DNA of 14,775 nt from Bacillota bacterium (GTDB taxonomy: Bacteria > Bacillota_A > Clostridia > DSM-8532), in the NCBI GenBank assembly GCA_023424865.1, contig JAFADM010000038.1, positions 1 through 14,775 of the forward strand, read 5' to 3'. Below are positions 1-6,120 of the stretch, in pieces. The notes beneath the pieces are model-generated. The model had not been told where the DNA came from and searched no databases. It saw only the letters and a program-made list of their open reading frames with translations. The position numbers and the translations under genes are program-made. Each line of letters begins with the position of its first letter. Position 1 is the first letter of the stretch.

Positions 1-66
1 GCAGCCACCCAGAAGGGTTATTGACAAAAATGCTGCAAGTGCCTTAACCAGAACTTTTTTCATCAT
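1..66 (-). CDS. Extracellular solute-binding lipoprotein of sugar ABC transporter (N-terminus only)
   Basis: Only the first 22 codons are inside the window; the gene continues past the left edge. The peptide begins MMKKVLVKAL, followed by a hydrophobic stretch and a lipobox, LLGGC, whose Cys is the last residue visible. This is a typical type II (lipoprotein) signal peptide. The gene lies downstream of two CUT1 permease genes on the same strand, after a 132-bp gap in which I see no strong terminator. By context it is the membrane-anchored sugar-binding subunit of that transporter, but none of the binding domain is visible, so the family is inferred. GGAGGAG lies just upstream. Spacing favours the second ATG (position 63, 8 nt) over the first (66, 5 nt). 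Another lipoprotein is possible but less likely. Confidence 0.75.
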   Translation of the reverse strand, partial: MMKKVLVKALAAFLSITLLGGC

Positions 67-198
67 AGACTCCTCCACATTCTTTTTTAATATATGATAG
101 CTCCGATTGGCCACTCGAAGCCTGTCACCAACTTGTATTGACCGTTTTCCTGACAAAGCCGTGTTCCTTAAAGAAAATTATTTTGCGCCTGAGCCTGT

Positions 199-1086
199 TT
201 ACCCTTTTACAGACCCAACCATTACACCCTTGACAAAGTACTTTTGGACAAAGGGATAAATAATGAGCATGGGAAGAATGGAGATAAACAGGGTCGCATA
301 TTTGATGCTTTCTACTGTAACGGCTTTAAAATCGTCGTCAACGATACCCTGAGCCGCCAGTTCCTTAGCGATTTGTCCCTGAATGACGATTTCCCGAAGC
401 ACAAGCTGAAGGGGATAACGTACGCTTTCCTTTAAGTAAACCATGGCGTCAAACCAGCCGTTCCACTGACTCACGGCATAAAACATGCCGACAGTGGCAA
501 TAGCGGGCATAGACAGGGGGATAATGACCCACCATAAAATATGGAAATCATTTGCGCCGTCCAGCCGGGCGGACTCTTCCAGGGATTCCGGGATGCTTTG
601 AAAGAACGAGCGCATGATAATGAGATTCCATGTGGAAACAGCGCCTGGAAGGATCATGGCCCAGAAGGTATTGTAAATCCCAATATTGTTAACCAGAAGA
701 AACTTAGGAATCATTCCGCCGGAAAAAAACATGGGAATGGTGGAAATCAGAAGATACAAATTCCTCAGGGGCAGGTTCTTTTTTGACAGCGGATAGGCCA
801 TCATGATTGTCAGAAGCATACTGAGAGCAGTCCCTGCCGCCATATAAAGTGCGGAATTAAGAAAAGCCCTTGGAACAGTGCCGGCTTCCATAACCTTGTA
901 GTAGGACTGCAGACTGAATTCCACCGGCCAGAAGCTGACAAGCCCCCGGTTGATAGCACTGCTGCTGCTTAAGGAAATAGCGGCCACGTGAATGACGGGC
1001 AGCAAGGTAATAAGAAGAACAAGGATCATAACGATATGTGTCACGCAGTCAATAATGCGTGAGGAAACAGAGCGATCGCGAATCAT
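199..1086 (-). CDS. Carbohydrate ABC transporter permease, CUT1 family, LplC/YtcP-like
   Basis: This is an inner-membrane permease of a sugar ABC importer, 295 aa, a normal length for the family. It is strongly hydrophobic with about six membrane segments; the first is around residues 17-38. The EAA loop that docks on the ATPase is clear at about 169-193 (EESARLDGAND, then IIPLSMPA). The C-terminus ends in FVKGVMVGSVKG, typical of LplC-type permeases. It lies 11 bp downstream of the partner permease and upstream of the lipoprotein gene, so the order is permease-permease-binding protein. No ATPase gene is visible. In Firmicutes such CUT1 systems usually share a general ATPase (MsmX type) encoded elsewhere, which is inference here. 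The substrate is unknown, but neighbouring genes suggest an oligosaccharide containing fucose or uronic acid. An AGGAGG-like site (aggaggtg) precedes the ATG. Confidence 0.93.
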   Translation of the reverse strand: MIRDRSVSSRIIDCVTHIVMILVLLITLLPVIHVAAISLSSSSAINRGLVSFWPVEFSLQSYYKVMEAGTVPRAFLNSALYMAAGTALSMLLTIMMAYPLSKKNLPLRNLYLLISTIPMFFSGGMIPKFLLVNNIGIYNTFWAMILPGAVSTWNLIIMRSFFQSIPESLEESARLDGANDFHILWWVIIPLSMPAIATVGMFYAVSQWNGWFDAMVYLKESVRYPLQLVLREIVIQGQIAKELAAQGIVDDDFKAVTVESIKYATLFISILPMLIIYPFVQKYFVKGVMVGSVKG

Positions 1087-1097
1087 GCTGCACCTCC

Positions 1098-2027
1098 TTA
1101 AAAAAGTCCGCTGTCCGTCAGCTTTTTACTAATTTTATTTGCAATGAGCAATAACGAAATGTTAATGACGGAGTTGAAAAAATCAATGGCCGTTCCCAGG
1201 CTGTATTCCGCTGAAACAAGTCCCCGGCGGTAGACATAGGTGCTGATAACATCCGACACCTCATAGGTTACAGGCGTCTGCATCAGAAGCGCCTTATCCG
1301 CCCCGCCGCTCATCATCTGGCCCAGCCTGAGAATCAGCATAATGGTGACGGTTCCCTTTATGGCAGGCAGGGTTATATGCCAAATTTGTCTCAGCCGTGA
1401 TGCCCCGTCAATTCGTGCCGCTTCGTAAAGCTCCGGACTGACGGACGTCAATGCGGCCAGATAGATTATTGCATCCCACCCGAAGTTCTGCCAGATATTC
1501 GAGCCAATAAAGATGGTCCTGAACCACTTTACTTCTGCCATAAAGTAAATGGACTCTCCTCCAAATACGTTAATGACTTTATTAACGAATCCGGTTTCAG
1601 GAGATAAAATAAGAAACAGTATACCCACGATGGATACCGTGGAAAGAAAATGAGGCAGGTAGCTTACTGTTTGAACGATTTTTTTATACCTGTAGCTTCG
1701 AAGCTCATTGAGCATGAGAGCAAATAAGATAGGTATCGGAAAGGACCAAAGCAGGTTGTACACATTGAGCAGAACGGTGTTGGCAAGAAGTCTTTCAAAG
1801 AAAGGGTGCTGGAAGAAGGACATAAAATTATCCAGTCCTACCCAGGGACTCCCCATAATTCCCTTTCTGATACTGTAGTTTTTAAAGGCGATGATAACAC
1901 CGTACATGGGTACATATTGGAAAATAATGTAATAGATAAGACCGGGCAGCACCATAAGCTGCAAAAACTTGGTCTGCTTCAGACCTTTGAAAAGGTTTTT
2001 TCTTTTCCCCAGTGAGGCTGTCTGCAT
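1098..2027 (-). CDS. Carbohydrate ABC transporter permease, CUT1 family, LplB-like
   Basis: This is the second membrane subunit of the sugar importer. From the preferred start it is 309 aa. The segment after the basic N-terminus (LMVLPGLIYYIIFQYVPMYG) is the hallmark first helix of LplB-type permeases. The EAA loop is at about 200-224 (YEAARIDGASRLRQIWHITLP). I chose the ATG at 2027 because GGAAAGGAA sits about 6-7 nt upstream. An in-frame ATG at 2063 would add 12 residues, but its nearest SD-like sequence (AGGAGA) is about 14 nt away. The gene is first in a minus-strand operon with the LplC-like permease and the lipoprotein. It follows the AraC-type regulator gene after about 280 bp that contain a promoter and candidate activator sites. 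Family membership is secure; the substrate is not. Confidence 0.92.
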   Translation of the reverse strand: MQTASLGKRKNLFKGLKQTKFLQLMVLPGLIYYIIFQYVPMYGVIIAFKNYSIRKGIMGSPWVGLDNFMSFFQHPFFERLLANTVLLNVYNLLWSFPIPILFALMLNELRSYRYKKIVQTVSYLPHFLSTVSIVGILFLILSPETGFVNKVINVFGGESIYFMAEVKWFRTIFIGSNIWQNFGWDAIIYLAALTSVSPELYEAARIDGASRLRQIWHITLPAIKGTVTIMLILRLGQMMSGGADKALLMQTPVTYEVSDVISTYVYRRGLVSAEYSLGTAIDFFNSVINISLLLIANKISKKLTDSGLF

Positions 2028-2072
2028 ATACAATTCCTTTCCCAACTGCGGAGTTTTGGACATTAGCTAACT

Positions 2073-2101
2073 CTTCGTCTCCTGCTGCGCCCTTCGTCTC
2101 C
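2073..2101 (-). repeat. 10-bp direct repeat in the leader of the permease operon
   Basis: CTTCGTCTCC (GGAGACGAAG on the transcribed strand) occurs at 2073-2082 and again at 2092-2101, 19 bp apart. It lies between the predicted promoter and the first permease gene. Each copy carries a GGAGA that resembles a Shine-Dalgarno core but is poorly spaced for either start. The role is unknown. Confidence 0.4.
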
Positions 2102-2135
2102 CAGTTCAATCGTGTTTCTGTAATGCTGTAAATGC

Positions 2136-2165
2136 AGTATAACCGGATTGACTTTCCCGGCACAA
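2136..2165 (-). promoter_or_regulatory. Predicted sigma-A promoter of the ABC transporter operon
   Basis: On the minus strand, -10 TATACT (2136-2141) matches consensus at 5 of 6 positions. The candidate -35, TTGTGC (2160-2165), lies 18 bp upstream and matches at only 3 of 6. A weak -35 with a good -10 is what is expected of an activator-dependent promoter, and candidate activator sites abut the -35. The start would be near 2129, giving a leader of about 100 nt to the preferred permease start. Confidence 0.55.
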
Positions 2166-2219
2166 CACACAATATTTTGATTGAGCACACAATTCTTCAG
2201 GCCGGGCAGAATCACAATT
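2166..2219 (-). promoter_or_regulatory. Direct-repeat array, candidate AraC-family activator sites
   Basis: On the minus strand, ATTGTGTG occurs at 2166-2173 and 2186-2193, exactly 20 bp apart (about two helical turns). A third, partial copy (AATTGTG) lies at 2213-2219. The proximal copy abuts the predicted -35. AraC-family activators bind direct half-sites with this kind of phasing next to the -35, and the preceding gene encodes such a regulator. The repeats are seen; the binding is inferred. Confidence 0.5.
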
Positions 2220-2325
2220 TGCACGAAGCAAATAAAGAAAACTGCGGGATTCAGGATGTCTTCACTTAAATCACACAGTTTTTTAGAAAGCGGACATTTC
2301 TTTAAAAAAGCCTTAAAAACCTTAT

Positions 2326-2338
2326 AAAACGCCGTTTT
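2326..2338. repeat. Short perfect palindrome AAAACG-C-CGTTTT
   Basis: This 13-bp inverted repeat has 6-bp arms around a single C, just downstream of the regulator stop codon. Its arms match the core half-site of the two LacI-type operator candidates near 4801 and 4943, but the extra central base makes it a poor LacI-family site. It may be chance. Confidence 0.25.
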
Positions 2339-2341
2339 CAT

Positions 2342-4636
2342 TTATCCCGGCTCACTCACCGGGAGGTTTCTGCGAAATTCCGTGGGGCTAACAGCCTTCA
2401 AACGCTTAAAAGCCCGGCGGAAGGATTTATCACTGGTATAGCCAACCTCAAGCGCAATATCCGCCACTGCATTCCGGCTGTCGGACAGTAAGCGGCAGGC
2501 CTCCGTGATGCGTAAATTTTCCACGTATTGAGACAGATTATCGCCCACCGCATTTTTGAAAAACTGGGATAGGGTCGCCTCTCCGATGGAAAAACGTTCG
2601 CAAATCATGGCAAGGGAAAGATCCGGATTCCTGTAGTTTTCATGGACAAACTCAAGCATGAAGCCCTTGAGCCGTGTCGCCTTATCGTTTTTAATAAAGC
2701 AGCTCATCTTGCAAAGGCTTGAAAAGTATCCCACCATGTACCGGAAGGTCTCCTCATTACCCTTATTGCAATCCTCCATGTAAATATGAAACATGGAGTA
2801 GTCAAGCTTAAACCGTTCATAGAGCTTAAGAAGGGTGCCTCGAATTTCTATCAGCAGCTGTGCGCGCTCTGCCAGGGGAAGCTTGGTATGCACAAAATGG
2901 GCCTGAAAGATTTCCTCCAGTATTTGGAGAGCCTCCTCCTCCCTGCCCGCACTGACCAGCTGAACGAGACGCTCCTGGGTTTCGATGGAATAGCTGTGAA
3001 CATATCCTTTTTCAGGTACGGTGGAAGCCCAATGGACAACCCGGCTCTCCTCGCTGTCCCAGAAGAATTCATAAGCCAGCCGTGCTTCGGAAAAGGAAGC
3101 AGGTATATTTTCCAGGCCATCGCAAATGTTCCCTCCAAATAAGGAAACGAAAACGCCGTATTCCTGAAGCATGGTTCGCTTAATCGACGCGGCAAACTCC
3201 TGAGCTCCCTGCTGGAATGCTTCCCTGTCGTTCTGTCTGGACGGAAAAAGGATTACCACCTTATTTTTCTCATAGAGGCTTGCAAGAATCCCCATCTCCC
3301 GTCCCATATCCTCCGCCGTTTCCATAAGCAGAATACGCCCGTTGCTCTGCTCGCTGATAAGGCTGCTGTTGGAGGTAGCCAGCGAATCCCCATGCTCTGC
3401 GACAACCGCAAGCAGAACAAGGAAGACCTCACCCTCAAGGCTTATACCCATGGCCTGCATGGCGTCGCCTATTTCCTGGCGGCTTGTGTATTCCCCACGG
3501 TACAGGTTGTTGATAAATTCCATTTTCAAAATGGGGTAATGGGTTCTCAGAGCGTTTTCAAGCGTTGCATTATCCGCTATCATACGGTTTACAAAGCTCT
3601 CCAGAAACTTCATTTCATCTACACGCCGGGTTCCAAGGGGTGTATCCATTGTCTTTGAGATGGTATCCGTCATCTTGATTAGCGGCTTGGAGGTCATATA
3701 GGAAATAATGGCGCCCACAATCAGCTCAAGAAACAGTATCATAAGAAGCGGGTATAAAATGGATCGTATGGAATCCCACTGATCCAGAAGCCCCTTGCTT
3801 GACACCTCCAGATAATAGGTCCAGCCCCACTCCTTGGAGGTCAGATAGGCAATAATGGTGTCGTCCTTTTTATGAAAGCTGTAAAGACTTTCTCCCACCT
3901 CAATTTCAGAGGCAATGTCCGGGTTGCCGGTCTTCGCCCATAGGACGTCGTTGCCGTGGGTTAGATAAATATTGCCGTAACTAAACACATCAACCTTTGA
4001 AAGAAGCTTCTCCATGGTATTCAAATTAATAAAAAAGAACACATACCCGTCGTTCATGCCTGAATTGTTGGAGGAAAAACGGCAGATATACGGAAGCACC
4101 CACCGGGTTCCGCCGGGAAGCTGCATGGAAATGGGATCAAGGAAGATGCCGTTTGCCCCTGTCTGCGACAGGCGGCTGCCGAACTCTTCAAAGCTTGGTA
4201 TTTCCGCAGTAAAATAGGTATTATAGTATTCGCTGAGGCGCCGCACTTCGGAGGTTGTAACAATGGTGTCGCTGCGGCTGAAATAAATGCCCAGCTCCAT
4301 AAGAAAATCGTCCGGCGCGGCATAGCGCTTGAGAATGCTTTGGATATCCCAAATGGAGTAATACCGCGAATTCTCCAGCGGCAGACCTGCATACACAAAG
4401 CTGATAAACTGGGGATCCACGCTGAGATCATACACCGTGGACGCCAGGTTGTTCCGCTTGCCGTCCAGCACGGTTTTGATCTGCTCAAGCATAGCCCGGG
4501 TATAGTCATTGGTCTTGTCGGTCACAATGGTCAATGTCTGTTGAAACAAAAACAGAGAGGAAAAAAATGGAATCAATATTACAAGCAGCATGGATAAAAA
4601 AAGTCTTTCCATGCTTTTGAGGCCCCGCCGTTTCAT
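2342..4636 (-). CDS. Membrane-anchored AraC-family transcriptional regulator (YesS-like)
   Basis: This 764-aa regulator has a transmembrane sensor N-terminus and an AraC-type DNA-binding C-terminus, as in the YesS/YtdP group that sits beside CUT1 sugar transporters. Membrane helix 1 is at about 10-31. An extracellular, Cache-like sensor region (about 32-288) follows, then membrane helix 2 (about 291-313). A cytoplasmic linker begins with a short stretch reminiscent of HAMP (SKPLIKMTDTI). The last 110 residues form two helix-turn-helix motifs: one around LSLAMICERFSIGEATLSQF, the other around VADIALEVGYTSDKSFRRAF, with the family signature ending SPTEFRR. The start is supported by AAGGGGGA 7 nt before the ATG. 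It probably senses a sugar outside the cell and activates the transporter genes immediately downstream, where repeated sites precede a promoter. That regulatory link is inferred. Confidence 0.92.
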   Translation of the reverse strand: MKRRGLKSMERLFLSMLLVILIPFFSSLFLFQQTLTIVTDKTNDYTRAMLEQIKTVLDGKRNNLASTVYDLSVDPQFISFVYAGLPLENSRYYSIWDIQSILKRYAAPDDFLMELGIYFSRSDTIVTTSEVRRLSEYYNTYFTAEIPSFEEFGSRLSQTGANGIFLDPISMQLPGGTRWVLPYICRFSSNNSGMNDGYVFFFINLNTMEKLLSKVDVFSYGNIYLTHGNDVLWAKTGNPDIASEIEVGESLYSFHKKDDTIIAYLTSKEWGWTYYLEVSSKGLLDQWDSIRSILYPLLMILFLELIVGAIISYMTSKPLIKMTDTISKTMDTPLGTRRVDEMKFLESFVNRMIADNATLENALRTHYPILKMEFINNLYRGEYTSRQEIGDAMQAMGISLEGEVFLVLLAVVAEHGDSLATSNSSLISEQSNGRILLMETAEDMGREMGILASLYEKNKVVILFPSRQNDREAFQQGAQEFAASIKRTMLQEYGVFVSLFGGNICDGLENIPASFSEARLAYEFFWDSEESRVVHWASTVPEKGYVHSYSIETQERLVQLVSAGREEEALQILEEIFQAHFVHTKLPLAERAQLLIEIRGTLLKLYERFKLDYSMFHIYMEDCNKGNEETFRYMVGYFSSLCKMSCFIKNDKATRLKGFMLEFVHENYRNPDLSLAMICERFSIGEATLSQFFKNAVGDNLSQYVENLRITEACRLLSDSRNAVADIALEVGYTSDKSFRRAFKRLKAVSPTEFRRNLPVSEPG

Positions 4637-4657
4637 GTCATTCCCCCTTTTACAACA

Positions 4658-4674
4658 GGCTGTTTAATACAGCC
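4658..4674 (-). promoter_or_regulatory. Leader hairpin before the AraC-type regulator
   Basis: GGCTGT-TTAAT-ACAGCC is a perfect 6-bp stem with a 5-nt loop. It lies about 20 nt upstream of the regulator start and just before its ribosome binding site. No T-run follows on the minus strand, so it is not an obvious terminator. It could affect mRNA stability or translation. Confidence 0.35.
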
Positions 4675-4793
4675 ATGTAAAAATCCGCTTTAAATCCAAG
4701 TCCCAAGTAAGATACAATTTCACCGTATCAGCAAGCTGACATGATTATTTTAAGTTCCAAGGAACATCTTCTATCTATTAATCCATTGCTTTT

Positions 4794-4809
4794 AATATAA
4801 CGTTTTTGT
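4794..4809. promoter_or_regulatory. Candidate LacI-family operator O2
   Basis: AATATAACGTTTTTGT matches the reverse complement of the candidate operator at 4936-4951 at 13 of 16 positions and keeps the central CG. The two centres are 142 bp apart. It lies upstream of the LacI-type gene's promoter and could also affect the divergent gene. Confidence 0.45.
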
Positions 4810-4890
4810 TCAAGCAATAAAACTAGTTTTTACTGCCTTGGCAATTTGTAATATTTCACACAATTCACTTTACTATCTTACATTCTTTTA

Positions 4891-4919
4891 TTGACAATTG
4901 CAAATAAAAGCCGTAATGT
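4891..4919 (+). promoter_or_regulatory. Predicted promoter of the catabolic operon
   Basis: A perfect -35, TTGACA (4891-4896), is followed after 17 bp by TAATGT (4914-4919). This -10 is only 3 of 6 overall but keeps the most important bases (TA at the front, T at the end). Transcription would start near 4926, just ahead of the palindrome at 4936-4951. Confidence 0.55.
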
Positions 4920-4935
4920 TAGAAGTAATTCTTTA

Positions 4936-4951
4936 ACCAAAACGTTTTAGT
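4936..4951. promoter_or_regulatory. Candidate LacI-family operator O1
   Basis: ACCAAAACGTTTTAGT is a 16-bp palindrome with one mismatched pair and a central CG, the usual plan of a LacI-family operator. It lies about 10-25 bp after the predicted transcription start and about 40 bp before the LacI-type coding start. That position suits autorepression of the whole operon. Confidence 0.6.
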
Positions 4952-4989
4952 AATCTTTTTCATTATCCGAAAATGAGGTGAAAAACGGC

Positions 4990-6057
4990 ATGGCCAAACG
5001 GGTTACAATTAATGAAATTGCCGAAAAAGCGGGGGTTTCTATCGGAAGCGTTCATTGTGCACTTGCCGGAAAGCCCGGCGTCAGTGAGGACACCCGCCAC
5101 CGTATACTGGCAATTGCCGCGGAATTGAATTACCGTCCCAACTCTGCGGCAGCGGCCTTAAAGCGCAAGGCGGTTCGCATTGGGGCGGTCTTGCCTGGGC
5201 CCAAGGATGATAACCGTTTTTTTTACACCCAGGTCTGGGAAGGCATAAGGGACTATTTCCGAGCCGCGGCAGACTTTAACATTGAATTAATCGAAGCCCC
5301 TTATTATACCGATATCGACAACCCCTCCGAAGAATTGAACAGGCTTGGGGAGCACAAGCTAGACGGGCTTCTGACCGTCGGTTATTTGGGTAGATCCGGT
5401 GTCTCGGCCCTCCAGAATATTTGCCGGCAGGGAACCCGAATTGTCCTCATCGGCGGAGATGTACCCCAGATTAACCGCCTGTGCTGCGTGCAGCCAAATT
5501 ATTCAATCATCGGTATGACCATAGCGGAATTGCTTATACGTCAGGCTCCCGAAGGCGGGAATATTCTTGCCTGCATCGGGGATATCATTAATCCGGCCCA
5601 CAGTGAAATCGTGCTGGGAATGGATGCCTATATCGAGGAGCACAAGCTCTCCAACAGGCTTATCAAGATTCAAACCATGCAAACGTCCCAGGACATTTAC
5701 AATCATATTCTGTATACCCTCAGAAACAGCAATGGCGTAGCCGCCTGCTGCAGCATTAATGCCAGGGGCAGTGTGCTTTTGGCCCGGGCCCTTAAGGAAA
5801 CAGGCTTAGCAGGAACCCTTCCCGCACTGGGGAGCGACCTTTTTGAGGAAAACGTCCAGGCCTTGAAAGACGGCATCTTTACAAACCTTCTTCACAAAAG
5901 CCCCTACCTTCAGTCCTATCTGGCGGCCCGCTACCTTGTTGAATATCTGCTTAGAGAGGTACGCCCTCCCCAGGATACGGTCTATGTGGGAAGTGAAATT
6001 GTATTTCAAAGCAGTTTGCCCATGTATAACAACGGTTCCTACCGTTTTATGTTTTAA
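4990..6057 (+). CDS. LacI-family transcriptional regulator
   Basis: This is a 355-aa cytoplasmic sugar-responsive repressor and the first gene of the catabolic operon. Residues 4-50 form the LacI helix-turn-helix (VTINEIAEKAGVSIGSVHCA). The hinge helix at about 50-60 (RPNSAAAALKR) keeps the leucine (L57) that family members insert at the operator's central CG. Residues from about 61 form a periplasmic-binding-protein-like sugar domain. The recognition helix is unusual: the common TVSR pattern is replaced by SVHC. I chose the ATG at 4990 because GAGGTG lies 9 nt upstream. A GTG at 4978 lies inside that ribosome binding site and is unlikely. The operon context suggests the ligand is a sugar or sugar acid handled by the three downstream enzymes. 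It probably binds the two CG-centred palindromes upstream. Confidence 0.93.
   Translation: MAKRVTINEIAEKAGVSIGSVHCALAGKPGVSEDTRHRILAIAAELNYRPNSAAAALKRKAVRIGAVLPGPKDDNRFFYTQVWEGIRDYFRAAADFNIELIEAPYYTDIDNPSEELNRLGEHKLDGLLTVGYLGRSGVSALQNICRQGTRIVLIGGDVPQINRLCCVQPNYSIIGMTIAELLIRQAPEGGNILACIGDIINPAHSEIVLGMDAYIEEHKLSNRLIKIQTMQTSQDIYNHILYTLRNSNGVAACCSINARGSVLLARALKETGLAGTLPALGSDLFEENVQALKDGIFTNLLHKSPYLQSYLAARYLVEYLLREVRPPQDTVYVGSEIVFQSSLPMYNNGSYRFMF
6031..6055 (+). terminator. Weak terminator or attenuator hairpin at the end of the LacI-type gene
   Basis: AACGGT-TCCT-ACCGTT is a perfect 6-bp stem that overlaps the last codons of the repressor gene and is followed by a T-rich run (TTATGTTTT). The stem is short, so termination would be partial. 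That would lower downstream enzyme expression relative to the repressor, or the reverse if a further promoter exists. Confidence 0.3.
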
Positions 6058-6089
6058 TATCCATAAAACATCTATTCTGTTTTTTTCTA

Positions 6090-6105
6090 TTGAATAAATA
6101 TTCAA
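6090..6105. repeat. Inverted repeat TTGAATA-AA-TATTCAA before the dehydratase gene
   Basis: Perfect 7-bp arms surround a 2-nt centre in the 63-bp spacer. The right arm touches the strong ribosome binding site of the dehydratase (AAAAGGAGG, 6104-6112). It might be a protein-binding site or an RNA hairpin that masks the site. It lacks the central CG of the other operator candidates. Confidence 0.35.
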
Positions 6106-6120
6106 AAGGAGGAATTTCAC

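Larger units (their letters stand above)
4637..4989. other. Divergent control region between the AraC-type and LacI-type regulator genes
   Basis: These 353 bp hold no gene. They are AT-rich and full of short inverted repeats. A leader hairpin sits at 4658-4674, GATAC-N9-GTATC lies near 4705-4723, and GTTCC-AA-GGAAC is at 4754-4765. Two LacI-operator-like palindromes (4794-4809, 4936-4951) and a TTGACA promoter toward the LacI-type gene (4891-4919) complete it. I could not find a convincing promoter for the minus-strand regulator gene. Confidence 0.7.

Noticed and set aside
2063..2341. A 92-codon minus-strand ORF filling the gap between the AraC-type regulator and the first permease, with junctions that touch both genes (TAAATG and TAATG)
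   Set aside because: The neat junctions are tempting, but there is no ribosome binding site for the start, the peptide is Cys-rich and resembles no domain I know, and the same DNA holds a plausible promoter and phased repeats. I treat it as a non-coding control region.
4936..4951. Catabolite-responsive (CcpA cre) element
   Set aside because: The outer bases do not fit the TG...CA ends of cre sites; a dedicated LacI-family operator fits better.
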